Of a stretch of 64,000 nt of DNA, positions 40,823 to 50,066 are shown one piece after another. Source of the stretch: Closterium sp. NIES-65 (Eukaryota; Streptophyta; Zygnematophyceae; Desmidiales; Closteriaceae). The notes under the pieces are model-generated. The model searched no databases and was not told the DNA's origin. It saw nothing but the letters and a program-made list of their open reading frames with translations. Position 1 is the stretch's first letter. Every line of letters starts with the position of its first letter. The DNA lies in the NCBI GenBank assembly GCA_948144175.1, contig CANXME010001452.1, positions 310,001-374,000 on the forward strand. The letters run 5' to 3'. The translations under genes and the position numbers were made by a program.

Positions 40823-41941
40823 GCAGTAGGGAAAGAGCTCGCAGTGTCAGTGGGACTGTGCTCACCAGGTAGGGCAGGTCGTGCAGCTATGCAGAAAGGC
40901 GGCTCAGCGACCGGGCGGCTCGGGTGCACAGCGGCTCAGCTCCCGGGCGGCTCGGCGGCTGGGCGGCTCGGGCGCAGGGCGGCTCGGCTCCCGGGCGGCT
41001 CGGCGGCTGGGCGGCTCGGGTGCAGGGCGGCTCGGCTCCCGGGCGGCTCGGCGGCAGGGCGGCTCGGATCCCGGGCGGCTCGGCTGCTGGGGCGGCTCGG
41101 CCGGGAGATGCAGGGGCGGGGCCGTCAGGTGCAGCGGTGGGTCGACCGGTGCAGTGGCGGGCCGGCAGGTGCAGCGGCGGGCCGGCAGGTGCAGCGGCGG
41201 GCCGGCAGGTGCAGCGGCGGGCCGGCAGGTGCAGGCGGCGGGCCGTAGGGTGCAGCGGCGGGCCGTAAGGTGCAGCGGCGAGGCCGTCAGAGGCGGCGGG
41301 CCGCTGGGTGCAGCGGCGGGCCGGCAGGTGCAGCGGCGGGCCGGCAGGAGCAGCGGCGGGCCAGTAGGAGCAGCGGCGGGGCCGTCAGATGAGGTGGCGG
41401 GCCGGCAGGAGCAGCGGCGGGCCGTAGAGTGCAGCGGCGGGCCGTAGAGTGCAGCGGCGGGGCCGTCAGAGGCGGCGGCGGGGCCGCGGCAGTAGAGGCG
41501 GGGCCGCGTCAGAGGAGGCGGCGTGGCCGCGTCAGGGGAGGCGGCCACGCCGCATCAAGGGAGGCGGCGGGGCCGCGTCAGGGGAGGCGGCGGAGCCGTG
41601 TCAGGGGAGGCGGCGGGGCCGCGTCAGGGGAGGCGGCGGGGCCGCGTCAAGGGAGGCGGCGGGGCCGCGTCAAGGGAGGCGGCGGGGCCGCGTCAAGGGA
41701 GGCGGCGGGGCCGCGTCAAGGGAGGCGGCGGGGCCGCGTCAGGGGAGGCGGCGGAGCCGCGTCAGGGGAGGCGGCGGGGCCGCGTCAAGCAGGCGGCGGG
41801 GCCGCGATCAGGAGAGGTGGCGGGGCCGCGTCTGAGGGACAGCGGGGCCGCGAGGGAAAAGGCGACCCGAGGGGTCGCTAAAAAAAAAGGGGCGCGCCTC
41901 GGGGCGCGCTTCGGTGGGCCCTAAAAAAACGGTCCTAAGGC
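40823..41941 (-). repeat. Element H GC-rich leader
   Basis: About 1.1 kb of ordered minisatellites (as read on the plus strand): GGGCGGCTCGGCGGC-type units (40910-41105), 20-bp GCAGCGGCGGGCCGGCAGGT units (about 41150-41460) and 23-bp AGGCGGCGGGGCCGCGTCAA-type units (about 41510-41830). No gene. The plus-strand Arg/Gly-rich frames are compositional. Confidence 0.8.
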
Positions 41942-41959
41942 AGAACCCGCTCTATACCA
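41942..41959 (-). other. Element H primer-binding site
   Basis: On the minus strand TGGTATAGAGCGGGTTCT follows the 5' LTR, initiator-Met type with one change from TGGTATCAGAGC spacing. Confidence 0.8.
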
Positions 41960-42090
41960 TGTGAAATAAGGAAAACAGGAATGAAATGACTAAGTCAGAG
42001 TTGGGTACAAATACAACCCTAGAAAGCTGTACCCCATATGTGCTACCCCACTATAGCCTACAAACATGCATCAACTATAATACTCTGACA
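41960..42090 (-). repeat. Element H 5' LTR
   Basis: 131 bp, differing from the 3' LTR at two positions (G/A near the end, A/G in TCAAAG/TCAGAG). Confidence 0.95.
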
Positions 42091-42095
42091 CGGTC

Positions 42096-42531
42096 GTCAC
42101 AGGGTTACACTTTCAGTCTTGGTTCCGGCTCTGTTTCGTGGCGGGTTACCCACTCGTCTTCTGTTCTCGGCTCCAGTTGTGAGGTTGAGATCTACGCCAG
42201 GGCTATGGCTGCCCAGGAGCTTCGCTGGCTCACCTACCTGCTGACGGACCTTGGAGAGTCGCCTCGTTCTCCTCCAGTCCTGTACGTAGACAACAAGGCC
42301 ATGCTGGCCTTGTGTCGAGAGCAGCGACTGGAGCACAGGACAAAGCACATTGCTCTCCGCTACTTTCTTGCTCGTGAGCTACAGCAGCGTGGACAGTTGC
42401 GACTTGCGTACGTGGCCTCTGAGGCCAACACTGCTGATGTCTTCACCAAGGCACTTGCGCCTTGTGATCATCAGCGCTTCTGCACTCAGCTGGGTCTTGT
42501 GCCTGTCTTGCCTCACTTGCTCACTTCTTGA
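42096..42531 (+). pseudogene. Element G RNase H, continuation after element H
   Basis: Resumes as SSQGYTFSLGSGSVSW and continues through SCEVEIYARAM, LYVDNKAMLALC and ANTADVFTKAL to TGA 42529-42531. It completes the RNase H cut at 34552. Confidence 0.92.
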
Positions 42532-42750
42532 CCTTGCTTGTACTGTCACATATATATATACTCTTGCTCTTGCTTGCTTAGCCTCTTGTATATATATATA
42601 TATATGTGATCTTGCATGTGAACTGGCCTTCTGGCCTCTGAACTTGTGCTCGGAATGTGTGGTGACTTTGTGATCCACCCTGAGCTTTGCTTTGCTTTGC
42701 TTGACTGGTCTTGTGACCCCTTGTTCTCCCCCACTTTGCCTATGGGGGTG
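42532..42750 (+). other. Element G 3' untranslated block and polypurine tract
   Basis: Contains two TA-dinucleotide runs (42548-42560 and about 42589-42605), then the conserved GTGCTCGGAATGTGTGGTGA and GATCCACCCTGAGC segments, and TATGGGGGTG before the LTR. Confidence 0.8.
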
Positions 42751-42885
42751 TGTCAGAACATTATAGCTTATATATTTGTTTAGGCTATAGTGGGGTATCC
42801 CATAGGGGCTACAACCCAATCAGGGTTTCCTATATGTACTCATTTCATTCATAGTTGATTCATTCTCGTTCTAGTTTCTTTCACA
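42751..42885 (+). repeat. Element G 3' LTR
   Basis: 135 bp, partner of 28666-28800, followed by TSD TTTAT. Confidence 0.95.
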
Positions 42886-43725
42886 TTTATATGTTTTGTT
42901 TAGCCCTATTTCTTCACGCAGTTCCCTAGTTTATCTATTTCCCTAGCCATAGGAACTGGTTTGAGTTCATTTGCACAACTATGCAGCACGTGACGCTTGT
43001 TTGTGCGTTTGATGGCCTGGAACTGTGCAAGGATAGGCCAGTACGCAACATGTCACCGCTTCGTCGCCTATATGTTTTTTTTAGCCCTATTTCTTCACAC
43101 GGTTCCCTAGTGTATCCATTGTCCTAGCCACAGGAACTGGTTTGAGTTCATTCGCACAACTAAGCAGCACGTGACGCTTGTTTGTGCGTTTGATGGCCTG
43201 AAACTGTGTAAGGATAGGCCAGTACGCAACATGTCACCGTTTCGTCGCCTATATGCTTTTTTTAGCCCTTTTTCTTCTCACAGTTCCCTTTTCATCCATT
43301 TTCCTAGCCACAGGAACTGGTTTGAGTTGATTCGCACAACTACGCAGCATGTGACGCTTGTTTGTGCGTTTGATGGCCTGAAACTGTGCAAAGATAGGCC
43401 AGTACGCAACATGTCACCGTTTCGTCATTTATATGTTTTTTTTAGCCCTATTTCTTCACACAGTTCCCTAGTTTATCCATTTCCCTAGCCATAGGAACTG
43501 GTTTGAGTTCATTCGCACAACTATGCAGCACGTGACGCTTGTTTGTGCATTTGATGGCATGAATCTATGCAAGGATAGGCCAGTACGCAACATGTCACCG
43601 TTTTATCATTTTGTTGTTGTTTTTAGCACCATATCTTCACACATACAGGTATTTAACCCTATTTCCTTGCCATAGAGACTGGTTTGACTTCATTCGCACA
43701 ACTATTCAGCCCGTGACGCTTGTTT
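42886..43725. repeat. 180-bp satellite array, segment 3
   Basis: Resumes the monomer at TTTATATGTTTTG and continues for about 4.5 units with the same conserved blocks. The last unit (43600-43725) is diverged and marks the array edge. With the insertions removed, segments 1-3 make one array of about 12-13 monomers. Confidence 0.92.
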
Positions 43726-43799
43726 GTGCATGGGTTGGGGCGTATCGGGGCAAAACCAGGCAATGTCGTCGAAATCTCACTGGGTACCATAGTAGGCTG

Positions 43800-43930
43800 T
43801 GTCAGAACATTATAGCTTATACATTTGTGTAGGCTGTAGTGGGGTAGCCCATAAGGGGTACAACCCAATTAGGGTTAGTACTTGTACCCAACTGTTTCAT
43901 AGTGCATTCATTCTCGTTTCAGTTTTCTCA
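43800..43930 (+). repeat. Element I 5' LTR
   Basis: TGTCAGAACATTATAGC to GTTTTCTCA, partner of 58472-58602. Confidence 0.95.
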
Positions 43931-43948
43931 TGGTATCGAGCAAGTTCC
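43931..43948 (+). other. Element I primer-binding site
   Basis: TGGTATCGAGCAAGTTCC immediately after the LTR, initiator-Met type. Confidence 0.85.
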
Positions 43949-44869
43949 CTCGTGGGGACTGTTCCTAGGGCCCACCGTTTCTTTTATTTTTCCTGCCCAG
44001 AGCACGCTCAGCCCCTGCCCTTGTCGCGCTCCCCCCTAACGGCCCCTAGCGGCCCCGTCACGTCGCCCTCACGGCCCCTCACGGCCCCTTAGCGGCCTCT
44101 CGCGGCCCCGTCGCGCCGCCCTTACGGCGCCGTCGCGCCGCCCTCACGGCCCCGATCCGCCGCCCTAGCGGCTTCGCCGCGTCGCGCCGCCCTCGCGGCC
44201 CTCTCACGCCGCCCTCGCGGCCCCTTTGTGCCGCCCTCGCGGCCTCTTCAGGCCGCCCTCGCGACCCCCCTCCAAGCCGCCCTGCGGCCCCGTCGCCTAC
44301 CCCTGCAGCCCCGGCGCAGCCCTTCCCGGCCCCGTCACCTACCCCTGCGGCCCCGACGCCGCCCTTCCCGGCCCCGGTGCCACCTCTGCTGGCCCCGTCG
44401 CCTACCCCTGCGGCCCCGGCGCCGCTCTTCCCGGCCCCGGCGCCACCTCTGCTGGCTCGGTTGCCTACCCCTGCGGCCCCGGCGCCGCCTCTGTTGGGCC
44501 CGTCACTGCTCCACCCGGCCCCGCCGCCGTCCCCACGCGGCCCCGCCGTCACCACCGAGCCGCCGGCGCCGCCGCCTGCTGACGAGCCGCCAGACACCCG
44601 AGCCACCCGAGCCGCCGCACCACGCCGAGCTGCCCGAGCCGCCCGATCTGCTGAGTCGCCGAGCCGCCCGAGCCGCCCGAGCCACCGAGTCGCCCGAGCC
44701 GCCGAGCCACCCGTGCCGTAGAGTCGCCGAGCCGCAGTTGTTGCCGAGCCGCCGTACTGCCGAGCCGCCGAGCCCCCGAGCCGCCCAAGCCGCCCTGTCC
44801 GGTAAGAGCAACGCCTCTATCACTGCACTGCCCTTACCCTACTGTTCGCGCTGCTAGTCTACTGCTGTC
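43949..44869 (+). repeat. Element I GC-rich leader
   Basis: GGCCCCGTCGC and GCCCTCGCGGCC-type units, then CCGCCCGAGCCGCC-type units, up to the gag ATG at 44870. No gene. Confidence 0.75.
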
Positions 44870-47800
44870 ATGGCTACCCCTAGTGTCCTCGCTTTTGACG
44901 CTGAGGGTCGGGCTTTTGACTTTGACGTCTGGCTAGATGACCTACAGCTTTTCCTACAATGCGATAGGGCAGACGGTCTCTCCCTCTTTGACCTCACCTC
45001 TGGCGCCTCTCCTACCCCTGCTGCTGATGCTGACGCCACTGTTCGCTCACAGTGGGCCACACGCGATGCTGCTGCACGTCTTGCTGTGCGTCGCCACCTC
45101 CCTACCTCTGAGCGTGCGCACTTTAACCAGTACAAGAGTGCTCAGACCTTTTACGACGCTGTAGTTGCACGCTACTCCTCCCCTGCCACTGCTGCACTGA
45201 GCCGCCTCATGCTACCGTACCTCTTCCCTGACCTTGCTGCCTTCCCCACAGTCGCTGACCTCATTACGCACATCCGCACTAGTGACACTCGCTACCGCGC
45301 TGCGCTTCCTGCTGAGTTCTGCGCCAAGAACCCCCCCCCCCCCATGTACATCACCCTCTACTACATAGTCACCCGGCTCCCTGACTCTCTCTGTGCAGTC
45401 AGGGACCACTTCCTCTCAGTCTGCCCCACCACTCTCACCGTTGACCTCCTCGAGAAGGCCCCCCTAGCAGCAGAGAAGAGCATAGTCGCTGTAGGAGCCT
45501 CTCGTGGTGACCCTCGCACCCCTGTCTTTGAGGGGGGTTCCCCCTCCCCCCTCTTGCCCTCTGTTGCCTCTGCTACTGCGGCCGACCTCGTTGGTTTCGA
45601 GTCGGTCGGCGCTGCGTCTGCCCCTAGCGGGAGACGCCGCACCGGCAAGGGCAAGGGGGGCAAGGGCGCTGGAGGGGCTGGCGGGGGCGGTGGAGGTGGC
45701 AGTGGAGGCAGTGGAGGGGGTGGGGGTGGTGGTGGGAGTGGTGGTGGGGGTGGAGGTGTCGGTGGCAGCAGTGGTGGCGGAGGAGGCGGTGGCGGTGGTG
45801 GAGGTAGTGGAGGCGGCAGAGGTGGTGGAGGCGGCGGAGGCGGCGGAGGTGGCGGAGGCGGCGGAGGCGGCGGAGGCGGCGGCGGCAGCAGTGGACCTAG
45901 TCGCGGCTCTTCGCAGAGGAGTGGCTCCGATGGTGGTACGCGCCAGCAGCAGCAGCGCAACCGTGAGACCCTGTCCCCTCAGCAGCTTCGTGAGTGGTAC
46001 GCTGCGCGTCAGCGCGGTGGGGTACGGGTCCTTGCACCTACGTTCTTCGCGCCGGCGACCGCGCTGGTGAGCAGTGTGGGGGTTCGCACTCCACTCACCG
46101 CTGCTTTGGCCGCCTGACGGACGCTTGGCGTCACCATATCCCTGAGGCCACTGAGATCCCTCGCTGGGGTGAGCTGTCTAGGGCGAGGGTAGCTATCTTT
46201 GACCTTGACTTTGATGCTATTCTTGCTGCCATGTATGCTGTGACTATTAGTGACGAGGGTGACTGTTACCGGTGTTTTCCGCCCGACCCGGGCATTGAGA
46301 CTGCTGCTCTAGGTGCTGGTGAGGCTGCTGCTCTAGGTGCTAGCGAAGCTGCTGCTCTAGGTGCTGGTGCATCTACTTCCTCAGGTGCTGGTGAGTCTGC
46401 GCTCTCAGGTACTGCGTCGGCTTCGGCCACCCACACTCTCACGCTTGACTCGGGAGCTTCTCGCTCCTTCTTTCGAGACCGCACCACACTCACGCCGCTT
46501 GGTCGGCCAGTTGCAGTCTCCCTAGGAGACCCCTCTCGGGGTCCTGTCCTTGCTCACTTCTCCACTGTCCTCCCGTGTCTGGCGGCCCCCTCTGGCACCC
46601 TGTCTGGTCTTTACCTCCCCTCGTTCTCTACGAACTTGGTGAGTGGTGCTGACCTGCAGGATGCGGGGGTTCACCAGTTCACTCCTGCGAGTCAGCGGGT
46701 GACCCACTGCACGGACGCTCGGACAGGCCGACACCTGGCCACGTTTACACGTCGGCCGGGGCCGAGCCTGTACACACTGACCACTACGTCTCCTCCAGTC
46801 ACTGCGTCGCGTCAGGTAGATGCGTCGGGTCAGGTGTTTGCTGCAGCGTCCAGGTCTGGTCCTGAGTCTGGCCCCTGCTTGTGTCGCCTCCTGTCTCATG
46901 AGACTCTCCTCTGGCACCACCGCCTTGGTCACCCCTCCCTGCTTCGTCTCCGAGGCATGGCCTCCCGTGTCCTTGTCTCTGGTCTCCCACGGTCCCTCCC
47001 TCCCCTTCCTCCGAGGCCTGCCCCTGCCTGCGTCCCTTGTGTCGAGGGGCGGCAGCGGGCTGCCCCTCACTCCTCCCAGTTTCCTCCGACAGAGGCCCCG
47101 CTGCAGACGCTTCACATGGACGTGTGGGGCCCAGCCCGCGTCCGTGGCCAGGGTCACAAGAGCTACTTCCTGCTGGTGGTTGACGACTACTCGCGTTACA
47201 CCACAGTCTTCCCCTTGCGCAGCAAGGGTGATGTCACTGAGGTGCTGATCGACTGGATCCGCGCAGCTCGTCTCCAGCTCAGGCAGAGCTTCGGCTCGGA
47301 CTTTCCTGTTCTGCGTCTGCACTCTGACAGAGGCGGAGAGTTCTCCTCTGGCCTTCTGCGAGCCTACTGTCGTGCACGAGGCATCCGCCAGACCTTCACG
47401 CTTCCGGACTCTCCACAGCAAAATGGGATTGCTGAGCGCCGCATTGGCATGGTCATGGACGTCGCCCGTACGTCCATGATGCATGCGGCTGCCCCCCATT
47501 TTCTGGGCCGTTTGCGGTTCGGTACCCGGCGCATCAGATCAAACTTCAGCCCAGGGTCTCCATGCCGAAGACCTCCGCAGCTTTACTGTGGACGGGGAAG
47601 GTTGGCGATGCATTTGCGTTCTGTGTCTGGGGATCTCGGACGTTTGTCCGCGACCTGTCTACGGACAAGCTGTCCCCTCGTGCTGCTCCTTGCGTCTTCC
47701 TTGGCTTCCCCCCTGACGCGCCAGGGTGGCAGTTCTACCACCCCACCTCTCGCCGTGTTCTGTCCTCCCAGGACGTCACGTTCGACGAGTCGGTCCCCTA

Positions 47801-48844
47801 CTAGCGTCTCTTCCCCTACCACACTCCGTCCCTCCCCCCGCCACCGCTCTTCCTTGTGCAAGGTCCCCCCCCGGTACACCCCCTTCCCCCTCAGGATCCT
47901 GCCCCTTCGGGTGTGTCCCAGGTAGACGCAGTTGAGCGTGTCGAGGTCGCTGTTGACTCTGGTGCTGCTGAGGGTGCTGAGCCTGGGGGTATTGACTCTG
48001 GGGGTGCTGAGCGTGTGGGTGCTACGCATGGGGGTGCTGAGCCTGTGGGTACTACGACTGGGGGTGCTGAGCCTGGGGGTGCTGAGTCTGGTGGTGCTGA
48101 GCCCGGGGGTGCTGAGCCTGGGGGTGCTGAGCCTGGGGGTGCTGAGCCTGGGGGTGCTACGCCTGGGGGTGCCGAGCCTGGGGGTGCTACGCCTGGAGGT
48201 GCTGAGCCTGAGGGTGCGGAGCCTGAGGGAGCTGGGCTTGCTCGTGTGGTGTCTGGCGGTGCTGTGCCTGGTGGTTCTCCGGGTGCTTCGTCTCGGCGGG
48301 AGCCACTCTCTCCACAGGAGCTGCGCGAGTGGTTTGCCCGGTGCTTGAGGCGTGCTGCTGGAGCTGGAGTCTCTTCGGCTGCTGAGGTTGCTGGTGTCGT
48401 GGGTCCCGGAGGTGATCGTAGTGGGAGTACCGGAGCTGCTGGGCCTGCAGGTACTTCTGCAGCTGGAGCTACAAAGGGTGTTGGCGCTGAGGCTACTGCT
48501 GGCGGTCCTGCTGGGGGTGCTACTGGTGCTGCTGGAGGTACTGGAGCTGGAGGTGCTGCTGGCGCTGGTGCTACCACTGGGGGTACTGGTACTGTCCCTG
48601 CTGTGTCTGGAGTCGCCGCGCGGCCTTCGCCGTACTTCGTTTCGCTCCTTGAGCAGGTTCTTGGTCTCCCGCCTTCTACTGGTCCTCCTCCTCCCTTAGA
48701 GTGTCCACAGCCTGTCTCGTCACAGTTTCAGTTACAGCCAACCTCCCCACTGCCTGCTCCTTCTCCCTACACTGGTCCTACTGGAGGTCTTGCTGAGCGT
48801 CGTGAGCCTGCGTCTCCCCCTGCGTTGCCTGTCCGTGCTGCTCG
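44870..48844 (+). pseudogene. Element I gag, protease, integrase and linker, frameshifted
   Basis: Gag starts MATPSVLAFDAEGRAFDF and runs through a KNPPPPMY proline run (13 C residues) and a poly-Gly tract. The frame shifts near 46018 at a G run, and pol continues in the frame from 45994 with CTYVLRAG, DSGASRSFFRD, WHHRLGHPS, HMDVWGPARV, HSDRGGEF and NGIAERRIG. A one-base loss near 47505 (TTTCTGGGCC for TTTCTGTGGCC) shifts it again. A TAG at 47802-47804 follows VPY. The linker has many GGAEPGGAEPGG-type repeats. At 48844 it is cut by element J. Confidence 0.93.
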
Positions 48845-48976
48845 TGTCAGGACGTATAGCTTATGCTTTTGTGTAGGCTATAGTGGGGTATCCCATAGGG
48901 GGTACAACCCAATTAGGGTTTTATATTTGTACTCACTTCATTCATAGTTCATTTCATTCTCGTTCTAGTTTTCTCA
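48845..48976 (+). repeat. Element J 5' LTR
   Basis: TGTCAGGACGTATAGC to GTTTTCTCA, partner of 56095-56225. Confidence 0.95.
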
Positions 48977-48994
48977 TGGTATCGAGCAGGTTCC
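48977..48994 (+). other. Element J primer-binding site
   Basis: TGGTATCGAGCAGGTTCC directly after the LTR. Confidence 0.85.
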
Positions 48995-50066
48995 CTCGTG
49001 GGAACTGTTCCTAGGGCCCACCGTCTTTTTTTTTCCTGCCCGGGGCGCACTCTGCCCCTGCCCGAGTCGCGCTCCCCTCTCTATCGGCCCGTAGTGGCCT
49101 CTTTAGCCGCCCGTCGCGGCCCCTAGACGCCCGCGCGCCGCCCTTAGACGCCCGCGCGCCGCCCGTCCCGGCCCCTAGACGCCCGCGCGCCGCCCTTAGA
49201 CGCCCGCGCGCCGCCCGTCCCGGCCCCTAGACGCCCGCGCGCCGCCCGTCCCGGCCCCACGCCACCGTCGCGTTGCCCCTAGACGCCCACGCGCCGCCCG
49301 TCCCGGCCCCTAGATGCCCGCGCGCCGCCCGTCCCGGCCCCTAGACGCCCGCGCGCCGCCCGTCCCGGCCCCTAGACGCCTGCGCACCGCCCGTCCCGGC
49401 CCCGCGCCGCCCGTGCGCCGCCCGACCCGGCCCCTAGACGCCCGTGCGCCACCCGTACCGGCCCCACGCCGCCCGTGCGCCGCCCGTCCCGGCCCCACAC
49501 CGCCCGTGTGCCGCCTGTCCCGGCCTCTCGCCGCCGTCCCGGCCCCAAGCCGCCCGTCCCGGCCCTGCGCCACCGTCCCGGCCCCCCCTCCTCACGCCGC
49601 CCGTGCGCCGCCCGTCCCGGCTGCGCGCCGCCGTCCTGGCCTCACGCCGCCCGTGCTCCACCCGTCCCAGCCGTGCGCCGCCGTCCCGGCCCCACACCGC
49701 CCGTGCGCCACCCGTCCCGACCGCGTGCCGCAGTCCCGGCCCCACGCCGCCCGTACGCCGCTGTGACGCCTGAGCCGCCCGAGCCGCCCGTGCCACCTGC
49801 GCCACCCGAGCTGCCCGAGCTGCCTGTGCTGCTGAGGAGCCGAGCCGCCCGAGCCGCCTGTGCCGCTGAGTGCCTGAGCCGCCCGAGCCGCCTGAGCCGC
49901 CCGAGCCGCCTGCGCCGCCCGAGCCGCCCGAGTCACCTGAGGAGCCGAGCCGCTGGTCCCGCGTGGCTGCTGTTGACGCTGAGCCGGCCGAGCAGAAACG
50001 TTGCCGTGTTGCTGTGCTGCTGAGCTGCCCGACCCGCCCTGTCTGGTGAGAACGTCTACAGCTGTC
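48995..50066 (+). repeat. Element J GC-rich leader
   Basis: Over 1 kb of GACGCCCGCGCGCCGCCCGT- and CCCGTCCCGGCCCC-type repeats, then GAGCCGCCCGAGCCGCC-type units, ending at the gag ATG (50067). No gene. Confidence 0.75.

Larger units (their letters stand above)
34553..42090 (-). mobile_element. Element H: complete, apparently intact copia element
   Basis: A 7538-bp minus-strand element with 131-bp LTRs (34553-34683 and 41960-42090; 2 differences noticed) and TSD CGGTC (34548-34552, 42091-42095). It sits in the RNase H of element G. All parts are in order: 5' LTR at 41960-42090, primer site, GC-rich leader, uninterrupted gag-pol, 3' block, polypurine tract and 3' LTR. It is the best candidate in the window for an autonomous, recently active copy. 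Confidence 0.96.
28666..42885 (+). mobile_element. Element G: copia element in satellite, containing element H
   Basis: LTRs 28666-28800 and 42751-42885 (135 bp each, 3 differences noticed) are flanked by TTTAT (28661-28665, 42886-42890), and the satellite monomer resumes exactly. Removing element H (34553-42090, plus one CGGTC) leaves about 6.7 kb in normal copia order. Most of gag (from MATPSV to the Gly-rich part) is missing between the leader and 29860, so the element is defective as well as interrupted. Confidence 0.95.
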
